Shown here piece by piece: positions 17,975 through 26,628 of a stretch of DNA of 64,000 nucleotides; the stretch's first letter is position 1; each line of letters begins with the position of its first letter. The translations under genes were made by a program, and so were the position numbers. The stretch is taken from NCBI GenBank assembly GCA_040219275.1, contig JAVJSU010000039.1, forward strand, positions 296,599-360,598. Direction: 5' to 3'. The notes beneath the pieces were generated by a model. That model was not told where the DNA came from, did not search any database, and was given only the letters and a program-made list of their open reading frames with translations. The stretch is from JAVJSU01 sp040219275 (GTDB taxonomy: Bacteria > Chloroflexota > Anaerolineae > Aggregatilineales > Phototrophicaceae).

Positions 17975-19243
17975 TTAGTCAGTCCACTCAAGTTCATGAT
18001 CGCCAATGTAAACTGTATCCCCCGCTTTCACGCCGGCAGTTTCCAACGCAGATGACACGCCAAGAGCCTCAAGAATATTCTGAAAGCGCAAGACCGCTTC
18101 TTCATAATCCCAATAGGTCATCGCCGCCGCACGTTCAACGCGCTTACCACTGACGCGATAGACCCCTTCAAATTCACGCTCAACTTCAAAGGTCATATCA
18201 TCTTCCGGCATTTCGTAAAGCGGAATTTCATCAGAGTCTACAATCGGTTCCAATTCCGGCAATTCTGAATAGGCATGAAACACCTGTTGAATCAATTCGC
18301 GGATATTGCCCTGAGTTGCGGCAGAAATTTGCAACGGTTCAACGCCACGTTTTTTGAGTTCAGCTTCAACTTCGCCCCAACGCGCTTGCGCTTCAGGCAA
18401 ATCAATCTTATTGAAGACCACAATCTGCGGTTTATCAGCAAGGTTTTCGTCGTAGAGCGCCAATTCACTGTTGATCTGGCTATAATCCGCCAGCACGCTC
18501 TCACTTGATCCATCCAGCACATGCACCAGCAAGCGCGTCCGCTGAACGTGTCTCAAAAAGGCATGACCTAAGCCAACGCCCATATGTGCGCCTTCGATCA
18601 AACCCGGAATATCGGCAAACACAAGGTCACGATCATCATAAAGCACCACACCCAGATTCGGCTCCAGCGTGGTAAAGGGATAATTCGCAATCTTGGGCTT
18701 GGCATTGCTGACGACAGAAAGCAATGTTGACTTACCGGCGTTCGGTACACCCACCAGGCCGACATCCGCGATTAAGCGCAATTCCAGCTTAATCCACATT
18801 TCATGACCCGGCTCGCCTTTTTCGGCAACGCGCGGTGCTTGATTAGAAGCCGTCTTAAAACGTGCATTACCGCGTCCGCCACGCCCACCTTTAAGCACGA
18901 CGATACTATCACCATCACGCGTCAAATCGGCGATCATGGCGTTGGTATCCGGATTGCGAATAATCGTTCCCGGTGGCACTTCGATCACAATATCGTCGCT
19001 ATCTGCGCCAGTCTTGTTCGCACTGCCACCGCGTCCGCCGTTCTTAGCCTTAAAATGAACGCGTTTGCCAAAAGAAAGCAACGTGTTGATCTTTTTGTTG
19101 ACGCGGATAATAATGCTACCACCACGCCCACCATCACCGCCGGATGGACCACCCTTCGGAATATACTTCTCTCGACGGAACGAGATCAAACCATCGCCAC
19201 CGTCGCCACTTTTTACATTTATTTTTGCTTCATCAAATTGCAT
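17975..19243 (-). CDS. obgE: Obg family GTPase (ribosome assembly)
   Basis: 422 residues with the three-part Obg architecture. The glycine-rich Obg domain (1-158) contains GGDGLISFRREKYIPKGGP and GGRGGRGNARF. The GTPase domain (about 159-335) has G1 GVPNAGKST, G3 DIPGLIEGA and G4 NKID. A C-terminal OCT domain (about 340-422) has YRVSGKRVERAAAMT. It binds the large ribosomal subunit and acts in late assembly and stress response. The upstream epimerase gene ends 9 bases before it and nadD follows 35 bases after. Confidence 0.96.
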   Translation of the reverse strand: MQFDEAKINVKSGDGGDGLISFRREKYIPKGGPSGGDGGRGGSIIIRVNKKINTLLSFGKRVHFKAKNGGRGGSANKTGADSDDIVIEVPPGTIIRNPDTNAMIADLTRDGDSIVVLKGGRGGRGNARFKTASNQAPRVAEKGEPGHEMWIKLELRLIADVGLVGVPNAGKSTLLSVVSNAKPKIANYPFTTLEPNLGVVLYDDRDLVFADIPGLIEGAHMGVGLGHAFLRHVQRTRLLVHVLDGSSESVLADYSQINSELALYDENLADKPQIVVFNKIDLPEAQARWGEVEAELKKRGVEPLQISAATQGNIRELIQQVFHAYSELPELEPIVDSDEIPLYEMPEDDMTFEVEREFEGVYRVSGKRVERAAAMTYWDYEEAVLRFQNILEALGVSSALETAGVKAGDTVYIGDHELEWTD

Positions 19244-19252
19244 AGGTCACAT

Positions 19253-20260
19253 TCAACATTTCGTCTCATCGATCAACTCCGGCTCCCCTGCGCGATACCA
19301 CGCAATCGTCCGGCGCGCACCATCTCTGAACGCTGTAGGTTCAAATAACAACTCGCGGCATGCCTTTTCATTGGAAACGCGCCAATTGTTATAGACATAA
19401 GATTGCAAGTTCAGCGGATAGAATGGTTCGCGTCCCGTCATTGTAGCAAGCAATTCAAGAAAACGGGATGTTGTAATTCCCATCCAGCCCGGAATCCGCA
19501 AACGTGGATACCAGATATGTGCTTCTTCGATGATGATGTCGAACGCGTCTTTATGAGAAATCCACTCGCCACAGATATGATAGACCTCGCCCAATTGCCC
19601 ATGTTCGAGCGCCTTGAGTATGCCCTGCACCACATCTTCAATATAAACGGGAAAGTTAATATACCGCCCGCCATTCAATTGCATGATGATGCCGTTCATG
19701 GGGTCTTTAAAGAACAGGCGATTAAACGCATACGTCCCCAGTGGACCGTAAAATGCCCCCGGACGAAGCACAATCACAGGAAGTTGATAGTCGTTAAAAT
19801 AGCCGAGCGCAATTTGTTCACCCTCTAGCTTGCTCCGCTGATAGGGGTCAACCGGACTCGGCGGATAGGTTTCGTCTATCTCATTGGTGGGGTCAGGCTG
19901 ACCGATCACCGCGACGCTTGAAATGTGGATAATGCGCTCCACATTGGCTTCCTGCGCCGCACACATCATGTTTTCCGTGCCCTGAGCATTGGTTCGCATG
20001 AATGCGTCTTCATCGCCCCAGAATCGGAAATATCCGCCCGCATGAATCACATACTGACAGCCCTGCACGCCCGCCTTTAATATGTCTAAATCGGCGAGAT
20101 CCCCGCGTATGATGTCCAGATTGGGATATTCGATAAGCCAGGGGTACTGTTCGGGGCTACGGGTAAGCAATCGTACCTGATGACCCTCCCTGCACAACGC
20201 GGGGAGCAAATGCCGACCCAGAAAGCCAGTGCCACCGGTCACAAAAATCATATTTTCCAT
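19253..20260 (-). CDS. NAD-dependent epimerase/dehydratase family protein (extended SDR)
   Basis: 335 residues with the extended short-chain dehydrogenase fold. The N-terminal Rossmann motif is TGGTGFLGRHLL; the active-site YxxxK is in YQRSKLEGEQIA, preceded by HISSVAVIG. Related proteins reduce or epimerise nucleotide sugars, sterols or dihydroflavonol-like compounds. Substrate cannot be assigned. It is the first gene of the operon with obgE, nadD and the solute-binding protein. A second, more distant SDR of the same class lies at 44598-45563. Confidence 0.85.
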   Translation of the reverse strand: MENMIFVTGGTGFLGRHLLPALCREGHQVRLLTRSPEQYPWLIEYPNLDIIRGDLADLDILKAGVQGCQYVIHAGGYFRFWGDEDAFMRTNAQGTENMMCAAQEANVERIIHISSVAVIGQPDPTNEIDETYPPSPVDPYQRSKLEGEQIALGYFNDYQLPVIVLRPGAFYGPLGTYAFNRLFFKDPMNGIIMQLNGGRYINFPVYIEDVVQGILKALEHGQLGEVYHICGEWISHKDAFDIIIEEAHIWYPRLRIPGWMGITTSRFLELLATMTGREPFYPLNLQSYVYNNWRVSNEKACRELLFEPTAFRDGARRTIAWYRAGEPELIDETKC

Positions 20261-20574
20261 CCAATTTTAAGGTCAGTTCTGGATAAGCGAACGATTATAA
20301 ATGGCAGTTATTTTTTGGTAAAAGACCTTGAATATCGGAGCTTTTGGCTCTTGGCTTTTAGCAAAAGCATTATTTTTCAAACTACGTAATCTATCAAAAA
20401 TCTATAGTCAAAATGAATCACAGAGACGCAGAGATGACGGGAAAAATTGAAGGTTTTCCTTTGCGCCTTTTCGTTACGTTTTTCCTTGTTCTTTCCGATA
20501 AAATACTTAAAAGCCAAAAGCTAACGGCTAAAAGCTCTTTCTGTCACACGATACAGCGTAACACAGCCAGTAGG
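20261..20574. other. Intergenic region with degenerate short repeats
   Basis: A 314-base AT-rich gap upstream of the epimerase operon. It holds several partly inverted copies of an AAAAGC/GCTTTT-type word (around 20338-20367 and 20505-20535). No gene is seen. The promoter of the epimerase-obgE operon should lie near 20265-20330 but no clear -35/-10 pair was found. Confidence 0.4.
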
Positions 20575-21204
20575 TTAACTATCTCGACCATTCGCAGGAG
20601 GAAGCACGGAGAGCAATTCAATCTGGTCATGAGATTTTGTAGATGCCCAGCCCGCAGGCAATTCTTGAACGAACGCGTCAATCTTCCAGCGTTTCAGTGC
20701 TTTGTCATACGCCATCTCATAAACAACCGTACCATCGCCCATATCCTGCGTAATCACCCTCACATGATGCAACAAATCATAGGTTGCGATGCGGCGCGTC
20801 GTTTGATGATCGACCACAAGGCAACGCTCACCATCTTCTGAAAAATGGCGCACCTCTACCCGATGTGTACAGCGCAAAATGCCGGTATAACGTGGCGCTT
20901 TCTGCTTCTTGTAATGCGTCAGAATCTCCTGATGGCGCTGTAAAAACGTCCCGGAGAGCATATTCGGTGCGGAAGTCCATTGATACGACAAATCCGCCAG
21001 CAAACTATCCTGTAGCCAGCCCATCGCCGCTAAATAATCTGCTCGCACATCATTTTGAATGTCATCCGGCGCGAGCCATTCCCCCTTAGATTGCACACCC
21101 GCGTTAATCCGATAGAGCTTATCTGCCCACGGAACTTGTTTTCTACCACTCAAGGAAACCAACCCACCTATCACTAATACGACAAGCAAAATCAACCATG
21201 ACAT
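20575..21204 (-). CDS. Single-span membrane protein of unknown function
   Basis: 209 residues from the ATG at 21204, preceded by GGAAG about 9 bases away; a GTG seven codons earlier is in frame. One N-terminal transmembrane helix (SWLILLVVLVIGGLVSL) is followed by a cytoplasmic or outer domain of about 185 residues. The C-terminal half (TGILRCTHRVEVRHFSEDGE, CLVVDHQTTRRIATYD, VVYEMAYDKALKRWKIDAF) has the alternating-strand look of an NTF2-like or ARC6-IMS-like domain; that is a guess from pattern. No catalytic motif is visible. Confidence 0.65.
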   Translation of the reverse strand: MSWLILLVVLVIGGLVSLSGRKQVPWADKLYRINAGVQSKGEWLAPDDIQNDVRADYLAAMGWLQDSLLADLSYQWTSAPNMLSGTFLQRHQEILTHYKKQKAPRYTGILRCTHRVEVRHFSEDGERCLVVDHQTTRRIATYDLLHHVRVITQDMGDGTVVYEMAYDKALKRWKIDAFVQELPAGWASTKSHDQIELLSVLPPANGRDS

Positions 21205-21290
21205 GCTGGATACTCTTCCAAACACACACTAGATGGCACTCAATTTACCAGCCCAATTACGAATATGCAAATGATGAGAAAATATGATCT

Positions 21291-21620
21291 TTATTTGGGG
21301 AAATGGAATTCTACAGTCTTCTCAATAAGACCTTCTAATGTGGCATTTTCAATCCAGCTTGGGTTTACCTTCATATAGCGCATAAACTTCTCAATTTTAT
21401 CCCTGAGCAATTCAGGTCGCCTATTTATTGGCGATTGTTGACTAATAATTACCCGTTGTGTTTCAACATTCACGCCCAAATCGAGGCAAAGCCCATTGCT
21501 ATCGAAAGCGATATACTCGTTATTTTCAACGTCGATGAATTCAAGATATGATTCAGCATCAAAAACTGATAGAAAAATATTCAGGTCATCAGATTCACAA
21601 ACAATTATCGGGGGAATCAT
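21291..21620 (-). CDS. Small protein of unknown function after the pseudo-receiver gene
   Basis: 109 residues from the ATG at 21620 (MIPPIIVCESDDL). A longer start at 21674 would overlap the upstream gene by 41 bases; neither start has a clear ribosome site. The protein is acidic at the front (DLNIFLSVFDAESYLEFIDV) and has a helical, basic end. It shows the look of a small alpha/beta protein, similar in style to immunity or SMI1/CdiI-type proteins, but no family is recognised. It directly follows the pseudo-receiver gene and is probably co-transcribed with it. Confidence 0.6.
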   Translation of the reverse strand: MIPPIIVCESDDLNIFLSVFDAESYLEFIDVENNEYIAFDSNGLCLDLGVNVETQRVIISQQSPINRRPELLRDKIEKFMRYMKVNPSWIENATLEGLIEKTVEFHFPK

Positions 21621-21633
21621 ACATTGGTATTTT

Positions 21634-22656
21634 CTATTCTGAAGGGGTTTGATTTTCGTCCTGTACACGTTCATTCAGCGCCACCCACACGCTATGACGC
21701 AATTTGGCGATGCTAATGGGGCGTTGCAAAATATAATCGACTTTGGCAACGTTCATACTAAAATTAGACTGATCGGCAAGCACCATAATCGGCAACTCGC
21801 GCAGAGAATCCACTTCTTTAATTTTGCCGACCATCGACCACGCGTGCATATCCGCTAACTCAATTTCAGTGATAAGCAAGTCGATGTCATGATCTTCGAG
21901 TAGCTCTAACACTTCTCCCGCAGATGTCGCATGTTCTACCCGCAACGCCATTTCCTCAAAAATGGTGCTAAACGCATTCCGTTCATCTTCGTGGGTTACG
22001 GCTAAAACAATATGCCGTCCGCGAAATTTTGTGGTGTTACTCTGGCTGGCTATGATGTCGTCCAAATTCAATTTCTCACTATTCGTGCCGCTAGAAACAC
22101 GTTGTCGGCTGGTTTCAACGAAGGCAGTAACCAGTTCAGAAAACAAACCGGGTGATTTCGTTTTCAAAACATCCTGTGCCTGTTCTGCATCTTCTGGCGT
22201 GCGGAACGGCACCCCACCCTTATCAAGAATAACCACCACCTCGTCACGGGTACGGGCGCTCAACTGCTCAGAAACACCCACCTCCCCCAAAACACTCTGG
22301 ATCATGTTCAATTGTGTCTTAGCAAAAGGCGTGCTTAAATAAAACGCACGAATGCGGTTGCCACGCCCTAATACACGACGTTGCCCGAATCTACCGGATT
22401 CCGGAAGCGGGTACAACCAGACATAATTGCGATTATAATGCTCAACCCGCCCGCTTGAGCGCAGTTGTTTCAGTTCGTAATCCGTTATCGGATGCCCAAA
22501 ATCAGCCCGATAATCGAATTCACGGTATTTACCAGACAGCAGTTCCTGTACTCGCTTGTCTTCCCATTGTACGACATAGGTACCGTCAGCGAGGGTGAAC
22601 ACCTGTTGGCGCGAAATAGCAGATCCGCTGAATTTTTTCATCAGAACACAATACAC
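21634..22656 (-). CDS. Uncharacterised N-terminal module fused to a degenerate receiver domain
   Basis: 340 residues from a GTG at 22656; the ATG at 22641 is an alternative. Residues about 18-190 form a module that recurs in the gene at 31256-31840: DGTYVVQWEDKRVQEL..GKY, DYELKQLRSSGRV, VWLYPLPESG, RIRAFYLSTPF and FVETSRQ all have counterparts there. Residues about 210-335 look like a response-regulator receiver, but the key sites are altered: the acid pair is VTHEDE, the phospho-acceptor position in DLLITEIELADM is Glu, and the usual Lys before Pro is Arg (LQRPI). It should not accept phosphate in the normal way. The AAA ATPase gene lies just upstream on the same strand, so the two may be a unit. 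Confidence 0.75.
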   Translation of the reverse strand: MYCVLMKKFSGSAISRQQVFTLADGTYVVQWEDKRVQELLSGKYREFDYRADFGHPITDYELKQLRSSGRVEHYNRNYVWLYPLPESGRFGQRRVLGRGNRIRAFYLSTPFAKTQLNMIQSVLGEVGVSEQLSARTRDEVVVILDKGGVPFRTPEDAEQAQDVLKTKSPGLFSELVTAFVETSRQRVSSGTNSEKLNLDDIIASQSNTTKFRGRHIVLAVTHEDERNAFSTIFEEMALRVEHATSAGEVLELLEDHDIDLLITEIELADMHAWSMVGKIKEVDSLRELPIMVLADQSNFSMNVAKVDYILQRPISIAKLRHSVWVALNERVQDENQTPSE

Positions 22657-22749
22657 TCTGACCTATCAAAATAGGGGGATGGACGCTGACGCTGTATTCG
22701 GCATATAGCTCTGTCTCCAAGAACGTACACCCACCCCGGAATAATCACA

Positions 22750-24120
22750 CTAAAGTTCAACGAAATAGGAAGCCGCCGCCTGGTCGATCATCTCTTTATT
22801 GAGCGTTGGTGCAACGTTCAAATAGCTGGAAATATCAATCAATTGGGACAGAATATCTCGCGGATGCACCATACGTAAGTCACGATCATGGTTGATATAC
22901 CATTCCTTCAAAAGATACGCCAGACCCTGCTCATCATACGGGACTTTCATCACACGACACATGATTTTGAAAATCTCGCGGAATTGCTCAAATGAGGGAT
23001 TACCTACTTCAATTTTGTGGCGGATACGGCGCAGGAACGCTTCATCAACAAGGTCTTTAGGGTCAAGATTGGTAGAGAAAACAATCATGACGAAGAAAGG
23101 CACTTCAATCTTGCGCCCATTGTTCAACGTTAGGAAGTCCACACCTTTTTCTAGCGGCACAATCCAGCGATTCAGCAGATCAATCGGGCGTACCTGCTGA
23201 CGACCAAAGTCATCGATCAGGAACATCCCACCATTTGCCTTAACCTGAAACGGCGCTTCATAATATTTGTTGACTTCATCGTAAACCAGATCAAGCCCTG
23301 CCATTGTAAGCTCACCGCCGACCATAATCATCGGACGTTTGATCTTCACCCAGCGCGGATCAGGCATCATGCCCGTTCCTTGCTTAACGGCAACATTATC
23401 TTCAGCGACTTCGTGATTCACGCTATCGAAAATCTGAATAATCTGCCCGTCAATATCAATCGCATAGGGGATCCACAAATCTTCACCGAGGATCATCCGC
23501 CCCACACGTTCAGCAATGGTCGTCTTACCATTCCCCGGGGGCCCATAAAGGAAGATGGAACGCCCGGAATTTACCGCAGGACCGACCTTACTCAACATAT
23601 CATCAGAAATGACGAGATTTTCCATCAACCCGCGTAACTGCTCCTGATGTACAGGTGGACGCGCCATGTTCTGAATGTGCATGGATTGAATGTAATTTTG
23701 CAGGCTTACAGGCGCAGGACCGGCATATTGCGAACGTTCAAGCGCCTCGCGTGCCTTATCCGACCCCTTACCGGAAATGACGTAGCGGTAGCTAGATTCG
23801 CCGAGACCGCCCGACCCCTTCACTTCAAGAAATTTTTCGCGTTTCAGAAAGTCAATGATTCCATCCAACACACCGTTGAACGGCAACTTTACGACTTCAC
23901 TAATCATACGTCCGGTTAAGTCGCCACTAAAATACAATACCTTCATCACCAGATCAGACACATTCAATTTTGTGAGACCGGTATCTTCGATTGAATTTAG
24001 CGATGGCGGATTCCACAACGGCGCTCTCGGTGGTTCCGGTGGTGGCGCGCCTGATCCACCTGGGCGATTTTCACCAAGTCCTTTTAGGCGGCGCGGTCCA
24101 TTTGCTTGACGATCACTCAT
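22750..24120 (-). CDS. AAA ATPase with N-terminal winged-helix-like domain
   Basis: 456 residues. A Pro/Gly-rich start (about 1-40) precedes a winged-helix-like domain (about 45-135: LTGRMISEVVKLPFNGVLDG, LKREKFLEVKGSGGLG, SYRYVISGKG). The ATPase domain (about 170-456) has Walker A YGPPGNGKTT, Walker B GGMFLIDDFG, sensor FSTNLDPKDLVDEAFLRRI with an arginine finger. This is a recognisable but unnamed AAA family of Chloroflexota and neighbours, whose function I do not know. Its resemblance to MoxR-type ATPases or to regulators that remodel a partner is inference. The following genes code for the pseudo-receiver protein and a small unknown protein, 93 bases downstream. Confidence 0.8.
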   Translation of the reverse strand: MSDRQANGPRRLKGLGENRPGGSGAPPPEPPRAPLWNPPSLNSIEDTGLTKLNVSDLVMKVLYFSGDLTGRMISEVVKLPFNGVLDGIIDFLKREKFLEVKGSGGLGESSYRYVISGKGSDKAREALERSQYAGPAPVSLQNYIQSMHIQNMARPPVHQEQLRGLMENLVISDDMLSKVGPAVNSGRSIFLYGPPGNGKTTIAERVGRMILGEDLWIPYAIDIDGQIIQIFDSVNHEVAEDNVAVKQGTGMMPDPRWVKIKRPMIMVGGELTMAGLDLVYDEVNKYYEAPFQVKANGGMFLIDDFGRQQVRPIDLLNRWIVPLEKGVDFLTLNNGRKIEVPFFVMIVFSTNLDPKDLVDEAFLRRIRHKIEVGNPSFEQFREIFKIMCRVMKVPYDEQGLAYLLKEWYINHDRDLRMVHPRDILSQLIDISSYLNVAPTLNKEMIDQAAASYFVEL

Positions 24121-24658
24121 GGGCTAATCCCCTGGAAAAACTACATTTCGAGCTATTAAAGAATGAACTGAATTGAAAAAATTATCTTATGGACAAAGGA
24201 AAACAGACCTTAAAGATATATAGTTGTCAAACGACGGTGATACCTACGTTTTCTATACATCTTATTTCCTTCTCCATAAGTTTACTTCACAATATTATGG
24301 TATCACATCTATACTCAACGTGCTTGTGAACCCGGGCTATTGTAATTTGAAGTCTGTGGCGAATCTTCCTGATATTACTTACTCAGCCATTCCTCGCTCC
24401 CCCTCACGATTTGCAGTTGAATTAAACCGTGAGCGAATGACCTCAAGTTGATGTAACGCCACCGAATCCAGAATTTTATATGGATGTTAAAGGCGTTCAT
24501 TGTTTTTATTGTACACGAAAACCCATTCTCTGCTCACATAAGTTTTCAGCAGATAATTTCTCTGTAAAAATTAAACTATCACCGAAAGTTTCATGGTATG
24601 ATTGTGGGGAAGTTGCAACTATTTATCCCGAAGAATTAACAGATTTCCCAGACTATCC
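24121..24658. other. AT-rich intergenic region, no gene seen
   Basis: A 538-base gap between divergent genes (AAA ATPase on minus, MBL-fold hydrolase on plus), clearly more AT-rich than its surroundings. No reading frame here has a ribosome site or protein-like composition. A TTGACA word lies at 24225-24230 on the minus strand but lacks a -10 partner at the right distance. Confidence 0.5.
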
Positions 24659-25285
24659 ATGATTAAACAAATTCAATGGCTCGGACACGGCAGTTTTCTG
24701 ATTCAAGGACCGCCACTCATTTACATTAATCCGTGGAAGGTCATCCGTACTGCTTTCCATGCAGATGTTATTCTCATCGGACATGACCATTACGAACATT
24801 TTTCGCCAGCAGATATTGATAAACTTAAAGGCGATCATACCCGAATCATCAGCAATGAAAGCGTCGCCAGCGAATTGCACCATGACGTGACCATCCTCAA
24901 ACCGTGGCACACCATCACCGTTGACCGCGCCGGAATCAAAGCCGTGCCCGCCTATTCGCCGGAAGACATGCGCCACCCGCCGGAAGCCAATGGGCTGGGT
25001 TTCATCATTTCCATGAATTACTATGACATCTACTACGCGGGCGATACAGGCAGAATCTCTGAAATGGAGAATATCCGCCCCGATATTGCCATTCTGCCAA
25101 TAGATAACAACGGCACGCTTTCGGTTGAGCAAGCGGCAAAATTGGTGGATGAAATGCGTCCCCGTTGGACGATCCCCTACAATTGGGGGACGATGACCGA
25201 CGGCGCAACCTTGATGGACGCGCAAGAATTCAAGTCATTGGTTGGCGGACGCTCCGAAGTTATCATTCCTCAAAGATCAAGTTAG
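24659..25285 (+). CDS. MBL-fold metal-dependent hydrolase (UlaG-like)
   Basis: 208 residues from the ATG at 24659. The frame is open upstream but that part is not protein-like. The protein has the metallo-beta-lactamase fold of the UlaG/YtnP type: WLGHGSFLI, then GHDHYEHFSPADI (HxHxDH-like: HDHYEH), AVPAYSP and YAGDTGRI with the metal-binding Asp. These hydrolases bind two metals and cut varied esters, lactones or phosphodiesters. Substrate is unknown. Ribosome site is weak. The alpha/beta hydrolase gene follows 56 bases downstream on the same strand. Confidence 0.82.
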   Translation: MIKQIQWLGHGSFLIQGPPLIYINPWKVIRTAFHADVILIGHDHYEHFSPADIDKLKGDHTRIISNESVASELHHDVTILKPWHTITVDRAGIKAVPAYSPEDMRHPPEANGLGFIISMNYYDIYYAGDTGRISEMENIRPDIAILPIDNNGTLSVEQAAKLVDEMRPRWTIPYNWGTMTDGATLMDAQEFKSLVGGRSEVIIPQRSS

Positions 25286-25341
25286 CCAGACCCATTTACT
25301 ATTCGTATATATCATCTTAATGAGAAAGCGCATTGTATCTT

Positions 25342-26559
25342 ATGCAACAGGTTTCACGTTTTACAAGACTATTGTGCGTCACGCTTGCTTTTCTTTTTCT
25401 GCTCCCTGCAACCATTAGCATCGCCCAACGCCCTGACGCACCCGATTACGCGCTACGGGGGGACTATGTGGTCGGCACACAGAACCTCACCATAGAAGAC
25501 CCTAATCGTCCACTAGAAGTCACAATCTGGTATCCGGCAATCAATACTGACGATCTACCGGAAGAAACCGTCTATCAACCCGGCACGCTCTTACAACTTG
25601 ATGGTCGTGCGATCAGCGATGCACAACCGGACACGTCCAGTGCACCCTACCCGCTCGTCATATTTTCACACGGGAGCAGTGGATTTCGCTTTCAGAGCCG
25701 TTACCTGACCGAGCATCTCGCCTCTCACGGATTCATCGTCATGGCGGCGGATCACACCACAAACACCATCACAGATTTGCTGGGCGACCCTGAATTCTCA
25801 GATAATCTCGCGCCGAATTTTATCCACCGCCCGCAGGATATTTTGCGAATCATTAGCCTCGCCGATGATCTGACCGCGGAAGGCACATTTGAAGGGATCA
25901 TCGACGTAGAACGCATCGGTGTACTCGGTCACTCATTTGGCGGATATACTGCGCTCGCCGCAAGTGGCATTCCTATTAACCTCACAGAATTGGGGAATTG
26001 GTGCGATGCTCCGACGATTGATAATGTGGAAGACATTGATGGGATCTGTTTCTTGCTGAATTTTGAGGACAGCATAACGGACGCGGCTGGATTAACCGAA
26101 ACGCCCGATGGCGCATTTCCGATTTACGCTGATCCGCGCATCCGTGCCACGATTGCTTATGCGCCGTGGAATTACCCGATTTTGGATCATACCGCGCTTG
26201 AAACTCACTCTACACCAACTATGATCTTCGGTGGCACCGCCGATGACACTACACCGCCTCTGCGGGATGCTTTTGAAATTTACGCTAGTTTAGACTCCGC
26301 ACCAAAAACGCTCATCACGCTCGAAAACGCCGGACATTACGTCTACGTGGATGAATGCTGGCAAACGGCAATCACGTTCGGGTTTTATGCCAGCTGTTCC
26401 GATGCAGTCTGGGATATGGCACGCGTGCATGATCTCATCAACCACTTCACCACCGCTTTTTTGCTAACAGAACTCTACGAGCACGACACCGCCCGCGCCG
26501 CACTTGATCCGGCAAACGTTTCATTCATCGGCGTGGATTACGAAACGACCACACCATAA
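25342..26559 (+). CDS. Secreted alpha/beta hydrolase (PAF-acetylhydrolase/dienelactone-hydrolase-like)
   Basis: 405 residues from the ATG at 25342; a TTG three codons earlier is also open. A signal peptide (RLLCVTLAFLFLLPATISIA) directs export. The nucleophile elbow is GHSFGGYTA, the oxyanion region is LVIFSHGSSGFRF, and the charge-relay His is in NAGHYVYVDEC. Length and VTIWYPA resemble platelet-activating-factor acetylhydrolase-like bacterial enzymes, which cleave short ester chains. Two Cys pairs in the cap region could be disulfides, fitting an outside location. The substrate is open. Confidence 0.85.
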   Translation: MQQVSRFTRLLCVTLAFLFLLPATISIAQRPDAPDYALRGDYVVGTQNLTIEDPNRPLEVTIWYPAINTDDLPEETVYQPGTLLQLDGRAISDAQPDTSSAPYPLVIFSHGSSGFRFQSRYLTEHLASHGFIVMAADHTTNTITDLLGDPEFSDNLAPNFIHRPQDILRIISLADDLTAEGTFEGIIDVERIGVLGHSFGGYTALAASGIPINLTELGNWCDAPTIDNVEDIDGICFLLNFEDSITDAAGLTETPDGAFPIYADPRIRATIAYAPWNYPILDHTALETHSTPTMIFGGTADDTTPPLRDAFEIYASLDSAPKTLITLENAGHYVYVDECWQTAITFGFYASCSDAVWDMARVHDLINHFTTAFLLTELYEHDTARAALDPANVSFIGVDYETTTP

Positions 26560-26569
26560 CATCAACAAA

Positions 26570-26601
26570 AAGAGGCAACCCATTTTCGTAGGTCGCCTCT
26601 T
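26570..26601. terminator. Bidirectional intrinsic terminator
   Basis: AAGAGGCAACC and GGTCGCCTCTT form an 11-base stem with one mismatch and a 10-base loop between convergent genes. The minus side ends in a five-T run (clpX), the plus side in TTTAG (hydrolase). Confidence 0.8.
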
Positions 26602-26628
26602 TAGTTTAGTCATTTTGTAGCTTAGCGT

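Noticed and set aside
20338..20535. Cluster of AAAAGC/GCTTTT words as a transposon end or small repeat array
   Set aside because: Copies are short, of mixed orientation and unequal spacing; no transposase or target duplication is seen.
24225..24230. TTGACA on the minus strand as promoter of the AAA ATPase gene
   Set aside because: No -10-like word lies 16-18 bases downstream (TCTGTT is found).
24480..24662. 60-codon open frame before the MBL-fold gene
   Set aside because: No ribosome site, no recognisable motif, and it overlaps the start of the real gene; the region is simply AT-rich.
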